From Pseudomonas libanensis (GTDB lineage Bacteria; Pseudomonadota; Gammaproteobacteria; Pseudomonadales; Pseudomonadaceae), in the NCBI RefSeq assembly GCF_001439685.1, contig NZ_JYLH01000002.1:434001-498000 (forward strand): a stretch of 64,000 bases of DNA. The letters run 5' to 3'. Below, piece after piece: positions 57,030 through 64,000 of this stretch. The notes beneath the pieces are model-generated. The model made no database searches. It was not told the DNA's origin and worked only from the letters and a program-made list of their open reading frames with translations. Numbering within the stretch: position 1 is the first letter of the stretch; each line of letters begins with the position of its first letter. Made by a program: the position numbers and the translations under genes.

Positions 57030-57824
57030 TCAGTTCTTGTAGTCGGTATCAGTCCGCTCCAACTGCCGCACCAGCGCATTCCAATGCCGCGCCACGCCAG
57101 GCCCTTGTCCATTGCTGAACACCTTGGCCTGCTCCTCGACCTTGGCCACCACCTCCGCCGGTGGGAAGATCAATTCGGCATTCCCCGCCGCCTGCGCCGC
57201 GATCTGGATATTGCACGCGCGCTCCAGGCTTTGCAGTTGCTGGAAGGCGTGCTCGACGCTGACCCCCGCCGTCAACAAGCCATGGTTGCGCAGGATCATC
57301 ACGCTCTTGTCACCCAGGTCTGCCACCAGCCGCTCACGCTCGTCCAGGTCCAGGGCCACGCCCTCGTAACCGTGGTAGGCCACGCGCCCGGAAAACGCGA
57401 TGGAGTGCTGGGAGATCGGCAACAAACCGCCCTTCTGCGCCGACACCGCGATACCGTCGCGGGTGTGGGTGTGCAGCACCGCTTGCAGGTCATGGCGCGC
57501 GCCGTGGATGGCGCTGTGGATCACGTAGCCGGCGTAGTTGATCCCCAGGCCAGTGGGGTCGTCGACGAGGGTGCCGTCGAGGTCGACCTTGACCAGGTTG
57601 GAGGCGCTGATTTCATCGAACAACAACCCGAAGGCGTTAATCAGGAAATGCTCGTCGGGCCCCGGTACACGGGCTGAGAAGTGCGTATAGATATGGTCGG
57701 TCCACTTGTACAGGGCCGCCAGGCGATAGGCGGCGGCCAGTTTGACGCGCACCTCCCATTCCTCTGGTGTGACGCGCTGGCGGACGGTATTGGAAACACT
57801 GGATAGCGAGGTGACGCTGCTCAT
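57030..57824 (-). CDS. Class II aldolase/adducin family protein
   Basis: A 264-residue zinc-dependent aldolase-fold protein. KWTDHIYTHFSARVPG and HFLINAFGLLFDEISASNLV open the domain. Metal ligands are visible in AVLHTHTRDGIAVSA and NHGLLTAGVSVEHAF. Members include fuculose-phosphate aldolase relatives, and this ungapped 250-265-residue group is common in pseudomonads without a known substrate. It lies downstream of a LysR gene on the same strand. Confidence 0.87.
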   Translation of the reverse strand: MSSVTSLSSVSNTVRQRVTPEEWEVRVKLAAAYRLAALYKWTDHIYTHFSARVPGPDEHFLINAFGLLFDEISASNLVKVDLDGTLVDDPTGLGINYAGYVIHSAIHGARHDLQAVLHTHTRDGIAVSAQKGGLLPISQHSIAFSGRVAYHGYEGVALDLDERERLVADLGDKSVMILRNHGLLTAGVSVEHAFQQLQSLERACNIQIAAQAAGNAELIFPPAEVVAKVEEQAKVFSNGQGPGVARHWNALVRQLERTDTDYKN

Positions 57825-57930
57825 GGCAAAACTTCCTGGATGGCCTTAAGGACTCAAGACCAGCCTAGGGGAAGCAAAAAAATAATAAAAAGCACATTTT
57901 AATCTAAGCTAATTATTATTTTTTTTCATA

Positions 57931-58836
57931 TCAGGCCACGTTGCGGATCTTGTGCAGGGAGTCTGCCACCCACTGGCCAAACGCATCCACCGGCCCCTGC
58001 AGGTTGCCAAGGAAATGCGGGTAGATCAGCCACAGGTCCATCACCGGCTTGAAGTCCTTGAGCGGCATCACCGCCAGCTGCTCGCGATGGGCACTGCGCT
58101 CCAGTAACGGGCGCGGCACCAGGCCCAGGCCGAGGCCGTCGGCCACCAAACCCAATTGCAGTTCGGTGCCGAAGGTTTCCAGGTTCACCCGCAGCGCCAA
58201 GCCCTGGTCAGACAAGGTGCGTTGCAAGCCGGCACGGAAGCCGCAGCCATCCGGGTTGAGAATCCAGCCATTCTGGTACACATCCGCCAGCTTGCACGGC
58301 TTTTTCGGCAACTGCGCCTTGGCGCAGACCACCACCAGCTCCATCTTGCCGATGGACTCACCGACGATGTTGTCCGGGAAGATCTTGCCCGCCGGGAACA
58401 ACGCCACCGCCGCATCCAGCTCGCCGCGTTCGATCTTGCCGACCAATTGGCTGCCCCAGCCGGTGGCGACCTGGGCGCGCAGGTCGGTGTATTCAGTGCG
58501 CAGGTGCTTGAGCGCGTCCAGCAACACCACGTCGCCGATGGTCTGCGGTACACCCAGGCGCAACACGCCGGTGGGCGGCGCATCGGTGGCTACCAGTTCG
58601 CGCAGGGCGTCCATCTCGCGCAGGATCAGCCGGCATTGTTCATAGACGCGGGTGCCGATCAGCGTCGGCTTGAGGGGCTTGGTGTTGCGGTCGAACAGCT
58701 CCACGCCCAGGGCCTGCTCGAAGTTCTGCACACGGCGGGTAATGGCCGGCTGGGTCAGTTGCAACGACTCGGCGGCATGGCTGATGGACTGGCAACGAAT
58801 CACTTCGACAAAGGCATCGATATCGTCAATTTTCAT
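57931..58836 (-). CDS. LysR family transcriptional regulator
   Basis: A 301-residue regulator. The N-terminal winged helix has SISHAAESLQLTQPAITRRV and the FEQALGVELFDRNTKPLKPT hinge; the effector domain starts near residue 92. It is divergent from the 3-mercaptopropionate dioxygenase gene and probably regulates it. The AT-rich 58930-59020 stretch between them holds ATAAGC...GCTTAT, a possible site. Confidence 0.92.
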   Translation of the reverse strand: MKIDDIDAFVEVIRCQSISHAAESLQLTQPAITRRVQNFEQALGVELFDRNTKPLKPTLIGTRVYEQCRLILREMDALRELVATDAPPTGVLRLGVPQTIGDVVLLDALKHLRTEYTDLRAQVATGWGSQLVGKIERGELDAAVALFPAGKIFPDNIVGESIGKMELVVVCAKAQLPKKPCKLADVYQNGWILNPDGCGFRAGLQRTLSDQGLALRVNLETFGTELQLGLVADGLGLGLVPRPLLERSAHREQLAVMPLKDFKPVMDLWLIYPHFLGNLQGPVDAFGQWVADSLHKIRNVA

Positions 58837-59048
58837 TTGGGCCGCACATAGAGATCAGTCATTAAGATGTGCGTGAAGCATAGTTGCCGCCAACCAGTCT
58901 GGATAGCCCACGCTGTGATCGATAACGTCTAACGCTATTCAAACCGAGTCTAAATTACCTTCGGCTATAAGCTAATCATTAAAAAATAGCATATTAACTA
59001 CAAACATTATGCTTATATAACGCCATCAACACAGCCGATGGAATGGTC

Positions 59049-59660
59049 ATGACCCAGGCCCGACACCCCGAGAGACTCAGAGCCTTCATAGCCGCCCTGG
59101 CGGAACTGATCGACGCCAACCCGCGTGAAGGCGACCTGCTGCACCGTGGCGGCAAGCTGCTGGCGCAACTGGTCAGCCATGATGACTGGCTCCCCGACGA
59201 ATTCGCCCAGCCCGACCCTGAGCGCTACCAGCAATTCTTGCTGCATGCCGATTCGCGCCAGCGTTTCAGCCTTGTGAGCTTTGTGTGGGGCCCTGGGCAA
59301 CGCACACCGATTCATGACCACCGCGTCTGGGGGCTGATCGGTATGTTGCGCGGCTCGGAGTTTTCCCAGGGCTTTGCCCGGGCCCCCGATGGCAGCCTGG
59401 TGACTGAAGGCAAACCGATCCAGCTATTGCCGGGCCAGGTCGAAGCGGTGTCGCCCAGGATTGGCGATATTCATCAGGTCAGCAATGCCCACGCCGACCA
59501 GGTGTCCATCAGCATCCATGTATACGGCGCCAATATCGGTGCGGTGCGCCGTGCGGTGTATCAGCCTGACGGCAGCGAAAAACTGTTCATCTCTGGTTAT
59601 TCCAACGCCTATCTCCCCAATATCTGGGACTTGTCCAAAGAAAAGAGCCCTGCCCTATGA
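59049..59660 (+). CDS. 3-Mercaptopropionate (thiol) dioxygenase, cysteine-dioxygenase family
   Basis: A 203-residue cupin. With the start at 59049 the iron ligands fall at His89 and His91 (PIHDHRVW) and His142 (GDIHQVSN). The Ser155-His157-Tyr159 relay and Arg168 are also in place. These positions are the same as in P. aeruginosa PA2602, an enzyme shown to prefer 3-mercaptopropionate over cysteine. It oxidises the thiol to a sulfinate. The following rhodanese gene overlaps its stop by four bases. It was formerly annotated as cysteine dioxygenase. Confidence 0.92.
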   Translation: MTQARHPERLRAFIAALAELIDANPREGDLLHRGGKLLAQLVSHDDWLPDEFAQPDPERYQQFLLHADSRQRFSLVSFVWGPGQRTPIHDHRVWGLIGMLRGSEFSQGFARAPDGSLVTEGKPIQLLPGQVEAVSPRIGDIHQVSNAHADQVSISIHVYGANIGAVRRAVYQPDGSEKLFISGYSNAYLPNIWDLSKEKSPAL

Positions 59661-61240
59661 CCAACGTATCGACCCGCCGCTATGCGCAGATTCGCCAGGC
59701 CCTGTTGGACCGTGAAGAAGTTGCGCTGATAGACGTGCGCGAGGAAGCGCCGTTTGCCGAGGCCCACCCGCTGTTCGCCGCGAATATCCCGCTGTCCAAG
59801 CTGGAACTGGAGGTGTACTCGCGTATTCCACGCCGCGATACACAGGTCACCCTGTATGACAATGGTGAAGGGCTGGCCAGCCGCGCCGCCGAACGCCTGG
59901 TTGCGCTGGGCTACACCCAGGTCAGCCTGCTTGAAGGCGGGCTGGACGGTTGGCGCCGGGCCGGTGGCGAGCTGTTTATCGACGTCAACGTACCCAGCAA
60001 GGCCTTTGGCGAACTGGTCGAGAGCCAGCGCCACACGCCGTCCCTGGCCGCCGAAGACGTCCAGGCCCTGCTCGACAGCCAGGCCGATGTGGTGGTGCTC
60101 GACGCCCGCCGTTTCGACGAATACCAGACCATGAGCATCCCCACCGGCATCAGCGTGCCGGGTGCCGAACTGGTACTGCGCGCCCGCGAACTGGCACCCG
60201 ACCCAGCCACGCGCATTATCGTCAACTGCGCCGGGCGCACCCGCAGCATTATCGGCGCCCAGTCGCTGATCAATGCCGGCGTGCCCAATCCGGTGTCGGC
60301 CCTGCGCAACGGCACTATCGGCTGGACCCTGGCCGGGCAGACCCTCGCCCATGGCCAGGCCCGCCGCTTTGCGCCAACGTCAGAGGAACACCGCCAGCGC
60401 GCCGCCGAGGCTGCGCGACGCGTTGCCGACAAGGCCCGCGTTGGCCGCACCTCCCTCAACGACCTGCACCGCTGGCAGCAGGAGGCGACGCGCACCACCT
60501 ACCTGTTCGATGTGCGCACCCCGGAAGAATTCGAAGCCGGCCACCTGCCAGGCGCGCGCTCCACGCCCGGCGGGCAATTGGTGCAGGAAACCGATCACGT
60601 TGCCAGCGTGCGCGGGGCGCGCCTGGTGCTGGTGGATGACGACGGCGTGCGCGCCAATATGTCTGCTTCCTGGCTGGCCCAGTTGGGTTGGCAGGTGCAT
60701 GTACTGGATGACCTGCAAGCGGCGCATTTCAGCGAACGTGGCGCGTGGGTCGCTCCGGTGCCCGCGCCACCCCAGGCCGAACTGATCAGCGCGCATACTC
60801 TCGCCGACTGGCTGGGCCATGGCGATACCCTAGTGCTGGACTTCACTGCCAGCGCCAATTATGTCAAACGCCATATTCCCGGGGCCTGGTGGGTCCTTCG
60901 CGGGCAACTGCCCCAGGCCCTGGCCAAGGTGCCGCCTGCGCAACGCTACGTATTGACCTGCGGCAGCAGCCAGTTGGCGCGCCTGGCGGTGGCCGAAGTC
61001 GAGGCCCTGACTGGCAAGCAGGTGTTCCTGCTACAGGACGGCACTGCCGGCTGGATCGCCGCGCAACTGCCCCTGGAAGAAGGCGAAACCCACCTGGCCT
61101 CGCCGCGTATCGACCGCTACCGCCGCCCCTATGAAGGCACCGATAACCCGCGGGAAGCCATGCAGGCTTACCTGGACTGGGAGTTCGGCCTGGTCGCGCA
61201 GCTGGCCCGCGACGGCACCCATGGTTTCTATGTGATCTGA
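59657..61240 (+). CDS. Four-domain rhodanese (sulfurtransferase)
   Basis: A 527-residue protein with four tandem rhodanese domains. Active-site loops carry Cys in domain 2 (Cys191, NCAGRTRS) and domain 4 (Cys435, TCGSSQLAR). Domain 1 (YDNGEGLAS) and domain 3 (DDDGVRANM) have Asp in that place and are probably inactive. It handles persulfide sulfur. Translation is coupled to the dioxygenase gene. Confidence 0.92.
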   Translation: MTNVSTRRYAQIRQALLDREEVALIDVREEAPFAEAHPLFAANIPLSKLELEVYSRIPRRDTQVTLYDNGEGLASRAAERLVALGYTQVSLLEGGLDGWRRAGGELFIDVNVPSKAFGELVESQRHTPSLAAEDVQALLDSQADVVVLDARRFDEYQTMSIPTGISVPGAELVLRARELAPDPATRIIVNCAGRTRSIIGAQSLINAGVPNPVSALRNGTIGWTLAGQTLAHGQARRFAPTSEEHRQRAAEAARRVADKARVGRTSLNDLHRWQQEATRTTYLFDVRTPEEFEAGHLPGARSTPGGQLVQETDHVASVRGARLVLVDDDGVRANMSASWLAQLGWQVHVLDDLQAAHFSERGAWVAPVPAPPQAELISAHTLADWLGHGDTLVLDFTASANYVKRHIPGAWWVLRGQLPQALAKVPPAQRYVLTCGSSQLARLAVAEVEALTGKQVFLLQDGTAGWIAAQLPLEEGETHLASPRIDRYRRPYEGTDNPREAMQAYLDWEFGLVAQLARDGTHGFYVI

Positions 61241-61325
61241 GCCACCGCTGCACTGTTCATGCGCACATCCGACCCCTTCTCCAGGCGGAGGTATTTCCTT
61301 TTATCCAATGCCTGGAGTTTGCCCC

Positions 61326-62285
61326 ATGCTGTACGCCACCCCATTCAAACGCCTGCTGCTGGGCGCCGCATTGGCCCTTGGCCTGTCCACCGCCCAGGCC
61401 GCCGACCTGCAACCGCTGCGCGTGGCCAACCAGAAGTCCACGATCAAGGCACTGCTGGAAGCTTCCGGCGAAAGCCAAAACGTTCCCTATGAAATCAAGT
61501 GGTCTGAATTCCCCTCGGCCTCGCCCCTGGGCGAAGCCCTGAATGCCGGTGCCGTGGATGTCGGCGCCCTGGGCGATGCTCCCTATGTGTTCGCCCTGGG
61601 CGCGGGCGCCTCGATCAAAGTGATCAGCATCATCCATGCCGAAGGGCGTAACACCACCGCACTGCTGGTGCCCAAGGACTCGCCGATCAAGACTGCGGCG
61701 GATCTCAAGGGCAAGAAAATCGTCACCGGCCGCGGCTCCATCGGGCACTACCTGGCAATCAGGGCCCTGAACGATGTCGGCCTGAGCACCCAGGATGTGC
61801 ACTTCATCTTCCTGCTGCCCGCCGAGTCGCGGCTGGTGCTGGACAACGGCACTGCGGATGCCTGGGCAACATGGGACCCCTACACCACCGTGGTCACCTC
61901 ACAGAGCCACGCCCGCGTGCTGGTCAGCGGCAAGAACCTGTTGAGCAATCACCTGTACTTCGCCGCCACCGGCCAGGCGATTGCCGACAAGCGCGTGCAA
62001 CTGGACGACTTTGTCGCACGGGTTGACCGCGCCTACGCCTGGGCCAACACCCACCCCGATGAATATGCGGCCGCCCAGGCCAGGATCACCGGCTTGCCGT
62101 TGGCCGTGCACATCGAAGTGGCCAAGGACACCCACCTGTCACCGGTCGCGATTGACGACAGCGTGATCCACGGCCTGCAAGCCACCGCCGACACCTATGT
62201 CAAAGAAGGCCTGCTGCCCAAGCACATCGACGTCTCCCGGGGCTTCGACCCAAGCTTCAACGCCACGCGTGCGCCCCAGTTGTAG
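61326..62285 (+). CDS. Sulfonate-type ABC transporter substrate-binding protein
   Basis: A 319-residue SsuA/TauA-type protein with signal peptide (RLLLGAALALGLSTAQA). QPLRVANQKSTIKALLEASG, VDVGALGDAPYVFALG and DAWATWDPYTTVV match the family. Permease and ATPase genes may lie past the right edge. The start is the ATG at 61326. Confidence 0.87.
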   Translation: MLYATPFKRLLLGAALALGLSTAQAADLQPLRVANQKSTIKALLEASGESQNVPYEIKWSEFPSASPLGEALNAGAVDVGALGDAPYVFALGAGASIKVISIIHAEGRNTTALLVPKDSPIKTAADLKGKKIVTGRGSIGHYLAIRALNDVGLSTQDVHFIFLLPAESRLVLDNGTADAWATWDPYTTVVTSQSHARVLVSGKNLLSNHLYFAATGQAIADKRVQLDDFVARVDRAYAWANTHPDEYAAAQARITGLPLAVHIEVAKDTHLSPVAIDDSVIHGLQATADTYVKEGLLPKHIDVSRGFDPSFNATRAPQL

Positions 62286-62349
62286 TGCCAGCCCCGCTCA
62301 AGGCACTGGCCTGGACACTACTCCTCCCACTTTGACCGAGTACCTGCTG

Positions 62350-63519
62350 ATGACTCACTCCTCTCTACGGGCTGTGGACATCGTCGATTTCGACACCACG
62401 CTCGAACGCCTCAGCGCCGAACTGGCCAGCACCGCCCACGTCTATGACGAAAGCGGCGCCTTCCCCCACGCCAACTTCAAGCTCTTGCACCAGCACGGCC
62501 TGCTCGCCCTCACCGTGCCCAAGGGCCTCGGCGGCGGCGGTGCCAGCCTGGCCCAGGCGCGTAAGGCCATCAGCGCGATAGCCAAGGGCGAACCGTCCAC
62601 GGCGCTGATCCTGGTGATGCAGTACCTGCAACACAGTCGCCTGCAAGACAGCCAGGCCTGGCCCGCACACCTGCGCATCAAAGTTGCTGAGGATGCAGTG
62701 CACAACGGCGCGCTGATCAACGCCCTGCGTGTCGAACCGGACCTGGGCACCCCGGCCCGTGGCGGTCTACCGGCCACCACCGCGGTGCGCGGCGCCGACG
62801 GCTGGCGTATCAGCGGGCGTAAGCTCTACTCCACCGGCAGCCATGGCTTGAGCTGGTTCAGCGTGTGGGCACGCAGCGATGATGCCGACCCGCTGGTGGG
62901 CGCCTGGCTGGTGCCCAAGGACAGCCCCGGCGTGAGCATCATCGACACCTGGGATCACCTGGGCATGCGCGCCACCTGCAGCCATGAGGTGGTGCTCGAC
63001 AACGTCCTGGTGCCGCTGGACCACGCCGTCAGCACCAGCCCCTGGAGCGCACCGCAGCCGGAGCTCGACGGTGTCGGCTTGCTGTGGATGTCGGTGCTGC
63101 TGTCGTCGGTGTACGACGCCGTGGCCCAGTCGGCGCGGGACTGGCTGGTGAACTGGCTGGAGGAACGCAAGCCATCCAACCTCGGCGCGGCGCTGTCCAG
63201 CTTGCCGCGTTTCCAGGAGACCGTCGGCCATATCGACACCCTGCTGTTCGCCAACCGCAGCCTGCTCGACGCCGCCGCCTGGGGTCATACCCCGGCCGCC
63301 AACGCTGCGCAGTTGAAGTACCTGATCACCCATAACGCCATTCGCGCCGTAGAACTGGCCATCGAGGCCTCCGGCAACCCCGGCCTGTCACGCCACAGCC
63401 CGCTGCAACGGCATTATCGCGACGTGCTGTGCAGCCGCGTACACACCCCGCAGAACGACGCGGTGTTGCAAGGCGTCGGCAAAGCCGTGTTCACCCAACG
63501 CCAGAAGGAACGCACATGA
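62350..63519 (+). CDS. Acyl-CoA-dehydrogenase-like flavoprotein, SfnB/DszC group
   Basis: A 389-residue protein of the acyl-CoA dehydrogenase fold. HGLLALTVPKGLGGGGASLA, WRISGRKLYSTGSHGLSWFS and DHLGMRATCSHEVVLDNVLV are characteristic. The SfnB/DszC branch oxidises sulfur compounds with reduced flavin rather than acyl-CoA. Cotranscribed with the next gene (ATGA overlap). The exact sulfur substrate is unknown. Confidence 0.84.
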   Translation: MTHSSLRAVDIVDFDTTLERLSAELASTAHVYDESGAFPHANFKLLHQHGLLALTVPKGLGGGGASLAQARKAISAIAKGEPSTALILVMQYLQHSRLQDSQAWPAHLRIKVAEDAVHNGALINALRVEPDLGTPARGGLPATTAVRGADGWRISGRKLYSTGSHGLSWFSVWARSDDADPLVGAWLVPKDSPGVSIIDTWDHLGMRATCSHEVVLDNVLVPLDHAVSTSPWSAPQPELDGVGLLWMSVLLSSVYDAVAQSARDWLVNWLEERKPSNLGAALSSLPRFQETVGHIDTLLFANRSLLDAAAWGHTPAANAAQLKYLITHNAIRAVELAIEASGNPGLSRHSPLQRHYRDVLCSRVHTPQNDAVLQGVGKAVFTQRQKERT

Positions 63520-64000
63520 GCCAGGTGGTTATTGCCAGTCAGTTGGACGAAGACTTCAATCAGGTGATCCGTGAGCGCCTGGCACCGCTGTACCCCGAGG
63601 CCCAGGTGATTGGCGTACCCGTTGGCGTGCCCAGCGACCTGCCGCCCCAGGCCAATATCCTGTTGTTGCGCCCGATCAACGTACGCGGCTACACCGCCCC
63701 CGACACCCCGCCACCGGGCTGGCCCTATGGCGCGCAATGGGTGCATCTGGTGTCGTCGGGCATCGACTTCTACCCGCAGTGGCTGTTCAACGGCCCACCC
63801 GTGACCACGTCCCGAGGCAGCGCCGCCGACAACCTGGCCGAGTTCGCCCTCGCCGCGATCTTTGCCGCGTCCAAGCACTTGCCGGATATCTGGGTGAAGG
63901 ACGCGCAGTGGCATTTCACTGCCCTGCGCCCGCTCAAGGGCACCACCCTTGGCATTCTTGGCTTTGGTGCGATTGGTGAAAGCCTGGCGCAAAAGGCCCT
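63516..64000 (+). CDS. D-isomer-specific 2-hydroxyacid dehydrogenase, N-terminal part
   Basis: Cut off by the right edge; about 161 residues are visible. The catalytic domain starts MSQVVIASQLDEDFNQVIRE; HLVSSGIDFYPQWLF and TTSRGSAADNLAEFALAAIF come before the NAD-binding loop LGILGFGAIGESLA. Start overlaps the upstream stop by four bases. Substrate unknown. Confidence 0.85.
   Translation, partial: MSQVVIASQLDEDFNQVIRERLAPLYPEAQVIGVPVGVPSDLPPQANILLLRPINVRGYTAPDTPPPGWPYGAQWVHLVSSGIDFYPQWLFNGPPVTTSRGSAADNLAEFALAAIFAASKHLPDIWVKDAQWHFTALRPLKGTTLGILGFGAIGESLAQKA

Overview
The window is chromosomal DNA of a Pseudomonas of the P. fluorescens group. The signs are high GC, the characteristic REP palindromes (GTGGGAGGGGGCTTGCCCCC type and GTGGGAGCTGGCTTGCC type) in most intergenic gaps, and a Pseudomonas-type core gene set (metE, nspC with carboxynorspermidine synthase, glsA, mddA, a 3-mercaptopropionate dioxygenase, a DksA2-like protein). 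I saw no rRNA, tRNA, CRISPR array, transposase or phage gene.

Layout. 1-8.6 kb: start of an RND efflux adaptor gene, a DUF3995 membrane protein, a DUF2946 protein next to a TonB-dependent receptor, a glycine-betaine-type binding protein, five small proteins of unknown function (one DUF2789) and a DksA/TraR-like protein. 8.9-22.9 kb: a complete-looking myo-inositol locus, with an ABC importer (permease, ATPase, binding protein), a Gfo/Idh/MocA dehydrogenase, iolG, iolD, iolI, iolB, iolE and an IolC-DUF2090 fusion, all on the minus strand and divergent from the RpiR-type regulator iolR. Matching TGGAA-N6-TTCCA palindromes lie beside iolR and upstream of the importer; iolA is not here. 22.9-34.4 kb: MocR regulator with a Bcr/CflA exporter, a 24-residue hydrophobic peptide gene, a membrane protein, a two-component system, two divergent L,D-transpeptidases, a creatininase-family amidase, small envelope proteins and a GST. 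34.5-39.2 kb: an AT-richer five-gene operon (alpha-oxoamine synthase, MFS exporter, CitE-like lyase, MaoC hydratase, ornithine-cyclodeaminase-family reductase) that looks like an acquired small-molecule pathway and is the best candidate for an undescribed system. 39.4-46.8 kb: DUF924, a DUF1624-type membrane protein, metE and the norspermidine/carboxyspermidine gene pair. 46.9-51.4 kb: IclR regulator divergent from a polar-amino-acid ABC importer coupled to a FAD-dependent amine oxidase, preceded by a good sigma-54 promoter match. 51.5-55.7 kb: mddA, a DUF6124 gene with a structured leader, glsA, small proteins, an AraC regulator. 55.9-64 kb: an organosulfur region with an SsuD-like monooxygenase, class II aldolase, LysR regulator, 3-mercaptopropionate dioxygenase, four-domain rhodanese, sulfonate-type binding protein, SfnB-like flavoprotein and the start of a D-2-hydroxyacid dehydrogenase.

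Repeats are a major theme. Five REPINs are each exactly 87 bp long. Three larger composite elements (about 580-670 bp, at 388-968, 4153-4825 and 41228-41853) have REP and/or TAGGTATCTACACAAC inverted repeats at their ends. They carry a shared core of about 250 bp that in the first copy folds on paper into a near-perfect three-way junction, plus tandem REP modules of about 70 bp.
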